This document shows positions 33,984 through 43,232 of a stretch of 64,000 nucleotides of DNA, piece by piece. Location of the stretch: contig CAWZYM010000248.1 of the NCBI GenBank assembly GCA_963966185.1, forward strand, positions 124,001 to 188,000, read 5' to 3'. Origin of the DNA: Rhabditoides inermis. Lineage: Eukaryota > Nematoda > Chromadorea > Rhabditida > Rhabditidae. The notes beneath the pieces are model-generated. The model ran no database searches, was not told where the DNA came from, and saw nothing but the letters and a program-made list of their open reading frames with translations. Both the position numbers and the translations under genes were made by a program. Position 1 is the stretch's first letter. Each line of letters begins with the position of its first letter.

Positions 33984-35549
33984 CTACAAGGTTGGCAGGG
34001 GATAGTTGAGTTTGGTGTAGTCATAGTAGAACATTCTCGTGATCAGCTCCATCAGGAACGGACTCTCACGCAATCGTTTCTCCAGGTATACGCGTGCGGG
34101 TGACGTCACCTGAAACAACAATAAGAACATTTCTTTAGAATAATAAATGTTACCGTGCTGTGCGCGGTTCGTCCACTAGACATGGATTCAGTGACGAAGG
34201 AAATCGAACTCTCCGACACCTAAAACACGTTGGGAGGCGATGAAAGAAGAAGAGAAGAGAAAGAGAAACTCACATTTCTCTGTCGCAACACAGTAAGCAG
34301 CTGGTTCAGGAACCCGTCGTTGACGTCATTGGAATACTTTAGAAGCTCGTACCTCTCCCCGTACTTGTCCATGTGACAGCGCCTAAACAGTGGAAAGTGT
34401 TTCTATAATTTATAAAGTTTCATATAAACCTAATATCTCACCAGTTCTGAGGGAAGGTGTGGATGTCTTCCATGCTCATTTTGAGACTCCGCCACCTGGA
34501 ATTGAGATATATTATGGAAATGTGGAACACGTCTGGGACACAATCTGGTCAAGGATGACATCTGATGTCTGTTTCGTAGATCAATGACGTCAGCAAGTTG
34601 TCATTGATCTATGTTGTTCACTCACTTGCTGACGCGCGCGTACTCCAGCATCCTCTTGTGCTCCTCGATCATGAAACATGTCATGTTGTGCTGGCAACCG
34701 AAACACGAGTCCGCCACTCTGCAAACAAAATGGATCAGTGACGTCATCTCATTATATTTCTGTTCAACCTAGTGAACTCGCAGCCAGCTGTAAAATCATA
34801 AGCTTTTCCCTTCTCGATTTCCGATTTCCTCACCGTATGCACCGATCTATGAATCCGGAGAGAAATCTGTCGACCGGGTCTCGAGTCACCATCGTGAAAC
34901 GCCACCTGGAAAGAATAATCATAGGACAGACAGAAAGGAGTGCCTACCTGTCCAGGTCCGCATCGCTGAGCCCGTATGCGTACTGCAACTCGTACATCGA
35001 ATTGAACTCGTTCTTGTGCTGACACAGACTGAAACGCATTATGGTTGAAAAAGGCTTCAAAGAGGAGCCCACCTGATGTCAGCGTATTCCCTGATGAGAC
35101 TCCTGCCCTGTGCTATGAACTCCTCCTGGCGAGTGAGGAAGCAGAAGAGAGCTGACATGATGGTAGACATACTCTTCTGGATGATACACGAAGCGAGACG
35201 GTGGTCGGGAGACGTCTGCAACACACAGCACGTACAGAAGGAAAGTTTTGGATATGTCTACTGTATCGCGCCGCTGTACCGCGTGAAATTTGAAAATTTC
35301 ATTACCAACCGATTCTGCTAAACGTTAAAGTTTCTTTAACCTCAAAGTTAGAGTCATGTAAAGATCTTCTTATTGCTGAGTAAAATAGTGTGAATCACGC
35401 ACTTACCACTAGAAGTGGCTTGAGGTTGACGCGATCGGGTACGCAAGCGGCATCCTCCCTGGCACACATGGAGGGGGCATCGCCCGAGAACAGACGAGGT
35501 GGGAGAGGCTGGAAGGAGAGAGTGGGAAGAGAAAGAGGGGAGATATAAG

Positions 35550-35589
<40 letters not shown>

Positions 35590-36095
35590 CTCAATACACA
35601 CCACACTTACATCACTGTTCTTGGAGGACACGAGATCCAAGGTGTCCAGGTGCGCATGGCCTGCCGCTATCGACCTGCAGTTCCATTCCCCCTATCTCTC
35701 TCTCCCCCCCCTCTCTCTCTCTCTCCCCCTCTCTCTCTCTCTCTCTCTCTCCTCCCACCTCTCTTGCGCCGCATAGCTGAGTATCGTCTTCTTCATCAGC
35801 TCATCCGGAGGCAACTCTGGCTTTCGTGGTGTCCTGATTCATACTTTAGTTTCGTGTTCTACATAACCATTCGCAAAACATGAATACAAAGTCAGAACAC
35901 TTCAATATCAAAGAGAAGTTGTTGTTTGGAAGGCCGGAAAAATCAGTCTGTCTACAGAATACGCGGAAGGCGACAGAGAATTAGTAATTTTAAAATAAAT
36001 ACTTACCACAACGCGTAGCGTACTTGTGTGATGAATAGTAGGGCGGCGACAATGCCAGCTGCATAGCCGACAACTCGGGTGCGAGTCCACATCAT
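33984..36095 (-). CDS. Carbohydrate sulfotransferase, type II Golgi protein
   Basis: Twelve exons on the minus strand: 36007-36095, 35759-35833, 35611-35674, 35407-35508, 35073-35215, 34948-35028, 34834-34905, 34626-34718, 34442-34495, 34274-34382, 34154-34219, 33984-34109, totalling 358 codons (357 aa) in phase. A short basic N-terminus is followed by a signal anchor (VVGYAAGIVAALLFI). The PAPS 5'-phosphosulfate region is CIIQKSMSTIMSALFCFL. The 3'-phosphate region is the family hallmark TRDPVDRFLSGFIDRCI. A Cys motif, CFGCQHNMTCF, follows. These features match the nematode branch of chondroitin/HNK-1-type sulfotransferases. Transfer of sulfate to glycans in the Golgi is expected; the acceptor sugar is not deducible. 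Introns 2, 3 and 4 contain (CT)n or (GA)n tracts. Confidence 0.9.
35554..35585 (+). repeat. (GA)n microsatellite in sulfotransferase intron
   Basis: GA run of about 31 bases between exons 3 and 4. Confidence 0.9.
35692..35751 (+). repeat. (CT)n microsatellite in sulfotransferase intron
   Basis: Interrupted CT/C run of about 60 bases spanning most of the intron between exons 2 and 3. Confidence 0.9.
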
Positions 36096-36532
36096 TCTAA
36101 GAGTCGGTATAATTCAAGACTTTGTCTTGTTTTCGGCAAAGAACAATTGGAGTTGCAGAAGACTTGTGCAGACAAATGCTTTGTCAACAAAAAAGTGAGT
36201 GAGGTGAGAGACGGGACTGCGGTAGATACGACGCGCGAATGGAGTGTGGCGTTCGAAAAAGATGCTGTGAGATACGCATCTATTCCAATCCACCCCATCC
36301 CCCTAGCTATGCAAGCACTAGTGGAACTCGACAACTCGATTCCAATCGCAACGCGCTCGCGAGACTCGGACCGGTTGTTATATAAAGTTTACTATGTGAA
36401 AACTTGGTGAGGACAATGGGTGATGGGTTGCGGTTGCAGCGAGGCGATAGCATCTCTCCGATCCATCGCATCTCACCATCAGCTGCTGCCTGCCATCCCC
36501 TCTCGCAACATTTCAATCATTTCATTCCAACT
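36096..36532. promoter_or_regulatory. Divergent promoter interval
   Basis: A 437-bp gap between the sulfotransferase (-) and the FkbM-type gene (+), which start in opposite directions. Early positions (36108-36160) contain CAAGACTTTGTCTTGTTTTCGGC, which resembles CAAGACTCTGTCTTGTTATCGGC at 17203-17225 in the repeat-rich region, so part of it may be repeat-derived. No clear TATA box. Confidence 0.4.
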
Positions 36533-36971
36533 ATGCGCATACAGACAGTGAACGACAAAGCCCACGCAATAGGTGAAAGGTAAGCGGTATGCATTTGAAT
36601 CATTTTCTAGGTTTATCCATTAATATTACCTCAAGACACGTGCGTATGAATGACTGTTGCATTACAGAAGAGACAGTCTCCCGGATATGCAGAAACGTCT
36701 TCCATCTTCTCGTTCTCTGAGGAAATGGATGATATTCTTCCTAGTAGCTGCCTTTGTCATTTTCTCCCTCTCAACTATCGTTGATGAAGTGGTGAGAAAG
36801 GGACACACTCACTCTAGCGTTTTCGATTTTTGAACTCCGTAAATTGTGAATATAAAATGTATGTTTTTAGGAAGAGGATTACATGACAAAGACGAGGAAA
36901 TGCATGCTGTTCACTCTGCTGGCGCATAAAAACAAACTAGGATATTACAATTTTGACATTGTGAGTTAAGT

Positions 36972-37023
<52 letters not shown>

Positions 37024-37548
37024 ACACACTCTGAGTTCAGTACTGGAAGAATCTGTATCGCTGGACGCTGGCATGTTCTCATTCGGACGGCTTCCACTGG
37101 TATGACAGACAGACATACGAGGTGAGGGGCACATTCCTATTCTAATTCGACAGTGACACTAGCACTGGCATGTTGAGGAGGACAAGCTGCCCCATCCAGT
37201 GAGATACTCATCCGCCGACGGAAGACAGATCCACCACGTGCCGAGTAGGAGGAAAAGCGTGAGTTTTGAACGTACTAGTAAAAATGCATTTCTTTCAGAT
37301 GCTGAGCAATCCCGACAGACCATGCACGATCCTCACTGTCGGCGGATCCGATCTCGACGCAGAGAAAGCAATACTGGTAAAATCATTTTATATACATATA
37401 AATTGTATATATATATTGTATATATAACTGTATTATCTGTTAAAAAGTACTTGCGTAAAGATATTAAGTTTGTCTTGACCCAATTCAACAAAAGCGCATG
37501 CATAAAACGTTTACAAATACTAACACAAACCTGCGCCTCTCTCCCCCC

Positions 37549-37600
<52 letters not shown>

Positions 37601-38278
37601 ATATGGACGTATGACGTTATTCATTTGTATTGTTATATTTCATCTGTTAGTGTCCACTGTCCGTTATGCGCAGGTTTGTGTTAGTATTTGTAAACGTTTT
37701 ATGCATGCGCTTTTGTTGAATTGGGTCAAGACAAACTTAATATCTTTACGCAAGTACTTTTTAACAGATAATATATGTGCTTTTGTTGAATTTCATAGAA
37801 ATTTCTTCTGTTTCTGATTCCCAAGATCTGTCGTTAATTTCTCTGCGCGCCCTGCCCGCCTGCCGGGAGAGAGCTAGCCAGAATGACGGGAACCCAAAAC
37901 AACGCAAACCCGGCGCGAATTAGACGCTGGCGGCGGCGAGGCGAACTACACTCAAAGTGCTAGTTGGAGAACACGCGCAGAAAACGCCGAGAGAGTACGC
38001 TTTCGGCAGAGAGTCAGCGTTACCGGACACGACATCCACCCACCCACCCACACGCTGGCCTCTCACCTCATGGGTGCGCGAGATCGCTCATAACTTCTTT
38101 CGGAGAAAAGATACAAAGATGCCATCAATTAGTGATATGGCCTACGGAACCGTGCGAATCTAACTAACATAAATTGGATGAGTTCGCAATCCTGCTAACA
38201 TGATTTTTGGATATCGCTTCTTGAAAATTCTGGCGCGAGCCCTATCCTAAGCCAAAAGAGAGGGCGCTGCGCGCCCTC

Positions 38279-38318
<40 letters not shown>

Positions 38319-39316
38319 TTTGTATAAAATTATATTAGTAGAAAAGGTAGATAGTAAAACTTTAGTCGAACAACACTGGCTGTCGGCTGGTGGGATGGCT
38401 GACGAAATACGATAGGCCAGAGGAACTGGCAGCGATCGGAGACGTGAAGATCGGAGTCGTGTTCCCGAAGACAACCTCGACACAGGACAAACGTGAGGGG
38501 GAAGGGAGGGGAGAGGGAGAGAGAAAAGAAAGAGAAATGGAAAGAGAGAGGGAAAGTACAAGAGAAGGAGAGAGAGAGAGAGAAAGAGTTTGTCAGCGAC
38601 GGGTGCAACGGACCTGGAGACGGCTCTGACGACGGCTGGCCTGGTGTCGGACCAGCTAGTCGACAACGTCATCATCTATCCCCACGTGGGTTCTCCCCCT
38701 CTCCCTGGCTGTATTCCTTTCTTCTTCCAGGTCTCGTCCGCCTACCGTTTCCTGGAGATGTTCAAGCGCGGCTGGTCGTTCGGACCCGAGGGACTCGTCA
38801 CGGTCTGCCAGGTCAGACCATACAAGTATTCTCCAATTCTCGTAGAGTATTGTAATTTAGTAAGATTTCTCCGGGAGATGGTTTTCATGGTTTCAACTGT
38901 GTAAACAATATGTGTACTCAAAGTTGTTTCAGCTGAACATTCGCTACAACTACCCCGCAGTAGGCACTTCCTACTTCTTCTCGTTCATAATAGACAAGCT
39001 GGCGTATGAGGCGGTGAGTAGCCAGTCCGTGAATCCAACCGATTACAATTTCTTCCAACCAACTTCACCTCCAACCATTTTCAGTTCAAACAACTTCCAA
39101 CTTATCCCAATTCCATAATCTATCAGTCAGCGAGAAATCTGCGGTTTGAAAATCGGCAAACACTCCTTGCAGAACTATGTGCTTCTTCGCGCGTCAAACA
39201 CGGAGGGAGTGGAGGGAGAGGGAAGGGCGGTCGATCTGTTCTATGTCAACGTCAGCAATCAGAGATGCGTGGAGAAGTACCTGCTGGACCACACACAGAT
39301 CACGTATAGCCTGTGA
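36533..39316 (+). CDS. FkbM-type methyltransferase-like type II membrane protein
   Basis: Eleven exons: 36533-36579, 36668-36791, 36871-36960, 37041-37121, 37163-37258, 37299-37376, 38366-38492, 38597-38685, 38731-38811, 38933-39013, 39131-39316, totalling 360 codons (359 aa) in phase. A basic cytoplasmic tail precedes a signal anchor (MIFFLVAAFVIFSLSTIV). The lumenal part has CTILTVGGSDLDAEKAIL, a possible cofactor-site strand, then CQLNIRYNYP and LFYVNVSNQRCVEKYLL, the C-terminal pattern of nematode FkbM-domain proteins. The best fit is that family; the substrate is unknown and the catalytic Gly motif is weak. A start at an internal Met (MQKRLP, exon 2) is possible. Intron 6 (989 bp) hosts a MITE and an (AT)n tract. 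Confidence 0.75.
36974..37019 (+). repeat. (CT)n microsatellite in FkbM-type gene intron
   Basis: CT run of about 45 bases between exons 3 and 4, ending 20 bases before the acceptor. Confidence 0.9.
37432..37772. mobile_element. MITE with near-perfect arms around a (CT)n core
   Basis: Ends ATTATCTGTTAAAAAGTACT and its mirror image. Each arm is about 105 bp and the two look essentially identical, down to GCGCAGGTTTGTGTTAG beside the core. A (CT)n tract (about 37543-37600) and a short unique segment separate them. Same terminal family as 16876-17200. It lies in intron 6 of the FkbM-type gene. Confidence 0.85.
38282..38315 (+). repeat. (TA)n microsatellite
   Basis: Pure TA run of about 34 bases, 50 bases upstream of an exon acceptor in the FkbM-type gene. 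Confidence 0.9.
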
Positions 39317-39359
39317 ACAGGGTGATTGTTGATTGCGTTAAACCGTGGTGCGGTTGTTC

Positions 39360-39365
39360 AATAAA
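39360..39365 (+). terminator. Polyadenylation signal of the FkbM-type gene
   Basis: AATAAA 44 bases after the stop codon, in TGTTCAATAAATACTTG. Confidence 0.6.
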
Positions 39366-40005
39366 TACTTGAACGTGTAATCGAATAGAAAGAGCGGGGA
39401 GAAGGGGGATAGAAAAAGGACTATAGAAAGAGACAAAAATAACACGCAGCCCTTCCTTTTTTGGTGCTTCCATGGTGACTCAGGGCAACACAAACAAAGC
39501 AAGTTTATTAACTTACTTGAACCCAACACACCAAAACGACAAAATGAGACAACTTTCACGTGTCTTCTTGATATTAGGCTATCACAGAGACTAGAATATC
39601 GTGAAACAACTAACAATCATCACATTGTAAGACAAGCTGTAAGTTGTAAGACTGGAAAAGAAAACAATCTATGTCATAGGGTTAGGCTTCATCAGCTCAA
39701 TGTCAGATGCCACCGTCTCGCAGACAAGCTTCTGCGATGATGATGTCACACGAGCTCAATCAGCTTTTCCTTTTTGCAGTAGTACCTTATAAGCAACGAT
39801 AGCGAGATCCGCATCTTCGACAAGTCGCCACACAGTGTGTCTGACGAAACAGCGACCACGCGAAGTAGGATCACGCGAGGTCGCTAACACATGCACATGA
39901 TCACGCAAAGTGCACACGCCACTTTGCCGTCGATTACCGTTTCATTTCGATAGGTTTGTTAATCACGAGGGATGGTAAGACGAAAACGAACTATTTATGA
40001 ACAAT
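39366..40005. other. Gap between the FkbM-type and insulin-like genes
   Basis: No exon, RNA gene or clear repeat recognised. Confidence 0.4.
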
Positions 40006-40339
40006 TTACGTTGTGCAGCAGAAGAATGTTTCGATGTGCTCGACTGTGCAGTCATGGGCGCAGCACTGCAGTCGACCCTCTCCCATACGCGCTGCAAGCA
40101 AACGCCAAACGCATTAACAAACACGCACTCACAGCGCCAGAATAAAAACGAACACTTGTCCACAAAACCATGAGAGACATACGATTGTGCTTGCTGAGGT
40201 CGTAGCAGCCGTCGCAGACTGCTCGCACGGCGTTGACGAGTCGCTTGCCGCAGATGCGGTGCGCCATCACATGGTCGAAGGGAGCATCGCTCGTCAGAAC
40301 CGCCGCGAGACAGACGAGTAGGAGCAGTGAGAGTCGCAT
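40006..40339 (-). CDS. Insulin-like peptide precursor
   Basis: Two exons on the minus strand, 40183-40339 and 40006-40091, giving 80 aa. Signal peptide MRLSLLLLVCLAAVLTS. The B-chain-like segment is ICGKRLVNAVRAVCDGCYDL. A short linker (SKHNPRMGEGR) precedes an A-chain-like segment, LQCCAHDCTVEHIETFFCC, followed by TT and stop. The CC-x3-C-x8-C A-chain pattern and CG.RL..AV..VC B chain are diagnostic of the insulin superfamily. There is no long C-peptide, as in most nematode ins genes. Extra cysteines (CDGC in B, CC at the A end) suggest a fourth disulfide. The intron sits between the chains. A longer start eight codons upstream (40363) is possible. Confidence 0.88.
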
Positions 40340-40430
40340 CGACACTGCTTCAGCGCTGATCATGTGTAAGGTGATAAGACTACGCGCGTGTGATAATGCG
40401 GTTAATTATAAGGAGCCCGAAATACTTTTG

Positions 40431-40670
40431 TAGCGCGTGCGAGTCGCCACCTTTTTCAAAGTAAAAGTCGCCAGCATTGTAGCTCGCGTAAAGTGCGCTG
40501 GCTATTTCAATATTTTTTTCGAGGTAGCTATCTACAAAGTTGCCAGCAATGTCGCAAGACGCGGCGCGGGCTACTTTTTCAAATGCAGCCAGCTCGCCTT
40601 TTCGCTGGCGACTTTTGAAATGTAGCTGGGCTACTTTGAAATTGCTCGCGCTGGCGAATCGCGTGCGCTA
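40431..40670. mobile_element. Foldback element with TAGCGCGTGCGAGTCGCCA ends
   Basis: The left end TAGCGCGTGCGAGTCGCCA is mirrored by TGGCGAATCGCGTGCGCTA. Inside, GTAGC, GTCGCCAGC and ACTTTTTCAAA words recur in both directions, giving a multiply self-complementary 240-bp unit just upstream of the insulin-like gene. Confidence 0.65.
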
Positions 40671-41259
40671 AATAGTAATGTCGGGCCTCTTGAGGAAACA
40701 CAACACCGTTTCGATTCGCAGTAGTTATATGATTGCTGATGATATCATACTCGATAACTATGCTAGCTATCTGAAGAACATGTGTACTAATGATTGAGAG
40801 TGTGTATTCTCTCCAAACCGCGTCAGATTAGAAAGGGCAAACCGAGTAGAGAGAGAAGAGACTATCTAACACAAAAATTAAAATAGAAACTGTAGTGAGA
40901 TGAGAACTCATTTTATACTTACTGACCCGTCACCATTTCTTTTTTTCGCGCACGCATTGATTATGACATTTTCATTTAAAGCTACACAAACCTCGGATTA
41001 CTGTAGAAAGTGAAAAAAACTCAAACCCCCCATTTTAGTTTCAGTGAAGAGACCAAGTGCGGTTCGATTAAAGGCTCATATCGATTCAAGGAGTCTGCAA
41101 ACCACTCAGAGAGGTCGCGGGACATCGAAACGTCTATACTGCCTGTCTCACCTTTTTTCGCTATGAGATCGCGACCACATACCAGTAATACAGAACTCAA
41201 AACTACTTTACCACATTCACTATACCATTACCGTGTTGAGTACTTAAAGAGGGGGGGGG

Positions 41260-41390
41260 ACTTACTTCTGCCACAACCTGCCACAACTCCTCATTTTCAC
41301 ACAAGCAAAACGTTGGGCGTGGCCGGGAATCGAACCAGTGAGCTCGGTGCCACAACGCAGCGCATATATGCAGTGAGCCATGAAGCAAGT
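41260..41390 (-). repeat. tRNA-derived SINE-like sequence
   Basis: On the minus strand the tRNA-like head has a perfect B box (CTGGTTCGATTCCCGGCCA) and an approximate A box (TGGCTCACTGCATATATGCG). It is followed by a tail that recurs at about 20398-20446 (GAGTTGTGGCAGGTTGTGGC on the minus strand). Confidence 0.55.
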
Positions 41391-41720
41391 GAATTGCCTC
41401 AGTTCATTTGCGCTCGTCTCTTTTTGCAGTCAGCTGCATTCTTAACAGTTGCAGACAAATTACAAATGTCGAATTTAAGACATGGGATGCAAATGGGGAT
41501 TAATTACTTAAGTGGGATTTCACGTTACTGGTTTTCGCTGATTCAACAATATCAGATAGAAGTGAGCTCCAAACTTCATAAACACACTGAAAGAACGCGT
41601 TGCTCCGCAGAAACGAGTTATCTGATGGCAAAAGACGAAATATATGAGATGTGCGCGACCGAGTTGGGACTGAAAACACATTAAAAAAACAGAACAACCA
41701 AAAGATGTTTTTTTAGTCAT

Positions 41721-41991
41721 TGTTTATCAGCCTGTTTCCGACATGTACAAACAATGGTAGCATGATGGGTTATCTGGAAGCAAGCACAATCCTACAGTGG
41801 GGTATTGGGGCTCCTTGGCTGGAACAGTGCTGCGCGAGTCCTGACTGTTCACGGTAGATGGGCGTGAACATCACGAAGTGACCAGTTCCGGATGCGAGGC
41901 GTGGTAGAAAATCTTGAAAGACTGCCGCCGCCGATGGTAGGGCTCTCAGAGGGTGAGAGTGGGTTCACGCGCCCCACCGGGAGATAGTGGA
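41721..41991 (+). repeat. Copy 2 of 270-bp dispersed repeat
   Basis: Nearly identical to 15853-16123, from TGTTTATCAGCCTG through GGGTTCACGCGCCCCACCGG to GTAGTGGA/ATAGTGGA. This copy lacks the flanking inverted ends seen at 15822-16227. Confidence 0.85.
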
Positions 41992-42108
41992 CTTTGGCAG
42001 TTGTTTTAGTAAAAAAATTTTAAATGTACACTTCGCCATTTATGAAGCGGCGTTGTTTAAGAGTTTGAAGGCCAAGAAGCTGGAGGCGTTGGGGGTATAG
42101 GTGAGTGA

Positions 42109-42673
42109 GAACAAACCAGCGCGACAACATATTCGAAAGCATACAACGCTATTATACTCGACGTGTGTGTCAGCGTATCGGACGCGACTTTTCATACCCC
42201 GAACGCCTTCAATTTTTCAATCTTCAATCTCTCGAGAATAGGCGATTCTTTAACGATGTCACTTACATTCACAAAGTTATTCACTCAAAAACGACGCTAG
42301 ACTATCATGGGCTTTTCGCAATCATTCCATTTCGTGGCTCTCATGAATTCAGGATTGTTCCCTCATTCGATCACACAGGCCGTACTAGCACTTTCTTGAG
42401 CAGAACCTTCGCAATCTGGAATTCCCTTTCTCATGACTTAGTTACAATCAACGACCCTTCCGTCTTCAAATCACGACTCTCTACATTAGATCTTATGTCA
42501 CCTAGCAAGTTGCGCAACTTATAGAGCACCTATTTTCTGATTCGTGTATTATTATGCTAGTATTCTTATACCAAATGCAAACCCGTCCATACCTGCCGTT
42601 ATCCATGTATTATTGTTTGTTGCTGCGTTGATTTTCTCATGTTATCGGTAATAAATCTATCTATCTATCTATT
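42109..42673 (+). pseudogene. 3' end of a non-LTR retrotransposon (LINE)
   Basis: The open frame to 42524 encodes a typical LINE ORF2 C-terminus: ESIQRYYTRRVCQRIG, YPERLQFFNLQSLENRRFF, then SRTFAIWNSLSHDLV and FKSRLSTLD. It is followed by a short 3' UTR and a (CTAT)n tail at 42655-42673, the expected 3' end. The reverse transcriptase core is missing, so it is a 5'-truncated copy. Confidence 0.8.
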
Positions 42674-42715
42674 CTGCGCGTATAATGACTCGATCAAGCA
42701 TCAAGTTCACTGATT

Positions 42716-43150
42716 TCAGATCCTGAGGGTTTCACAATTCAGTACAATACTCTAGCTGACAGCGGAAAAACGTTGTGTAAGCGAAGATTTTGTACGATAA
42801 ACTCTCAAAAAATCATTTATGGCGTTCAGGGTGCCTTTAACAATGATTGCAATATGATCTCCAAAAATCAAGGACCCACACATACTTAATCACATCAAGG
42901 TCCCTACAGAGTTAGCAGGTGCGAGCGTAGTGCCATATGTGCTGTATACTCATGTTTGGGACTTCGGCGGCCTATGTGCATTATTTGCGTTCTCTCAGTG
43001 GAGATTTTCAGACCCCAATCCAAAGCCCAATTTGCGACAGCGTCTATTGCTTTTTGAAACATAATTTTAGCCAAACTATCACTCAGATCCGAAGCGATTT
43101 TTTTTCCAAATCGTCTGCGTATAGAGTACACTCGACATAATCAGGCAGGC
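42716..43150 (-). pseudogene. LINE reverse-transcriptase fragment
   Basis: On the minus strand, VECTLYADDLE carries the YADD catalytic motif of reverse transcriptase. After a one-base frame break the text continues as ASDLSDSLAKIMFQKAIDAV and NWALDWGLKISTERTQIMHI. It then degrades. It begins about 40 bases beyond the tail of the plus-strand LINE fragment and points the other way. Confidence 0.75.
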
Positions 43151-43232
43151 TACACCACAACACAACGATAAGAAGTCTTTTCTGCTTTGAACAACGTCAG
43201 AACACGAAAACCTTAACGTGTAACTGCCACGT

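Larger units (their letters stand above)
40671..43232. other. Repeat and retroelement graveyard
   Basis: No host gene supported. Contents: a tRNA-like/SINE segment (41260-41390), a second copy of the 270-bp repeat (41721-41991) and two LINE fragments in opposite orientation. A 224-codon open frame at 41010-41684 overlaps the SINE segment and is not credited. Confidence 0.5.

Noticed and set aside
41010..41684. 224-codon plus-strand open frame as a gene
   Set aside because: It overlaps a tRNA-like SINE segment on the other strand, has low-complexity composition and no recognisable domain.
42109..43150. Twin-priming LINE insertion
   Set aside because: In twin priming the inverted 5' piece precedes the 3' piece and its tail; here it follows the tail.
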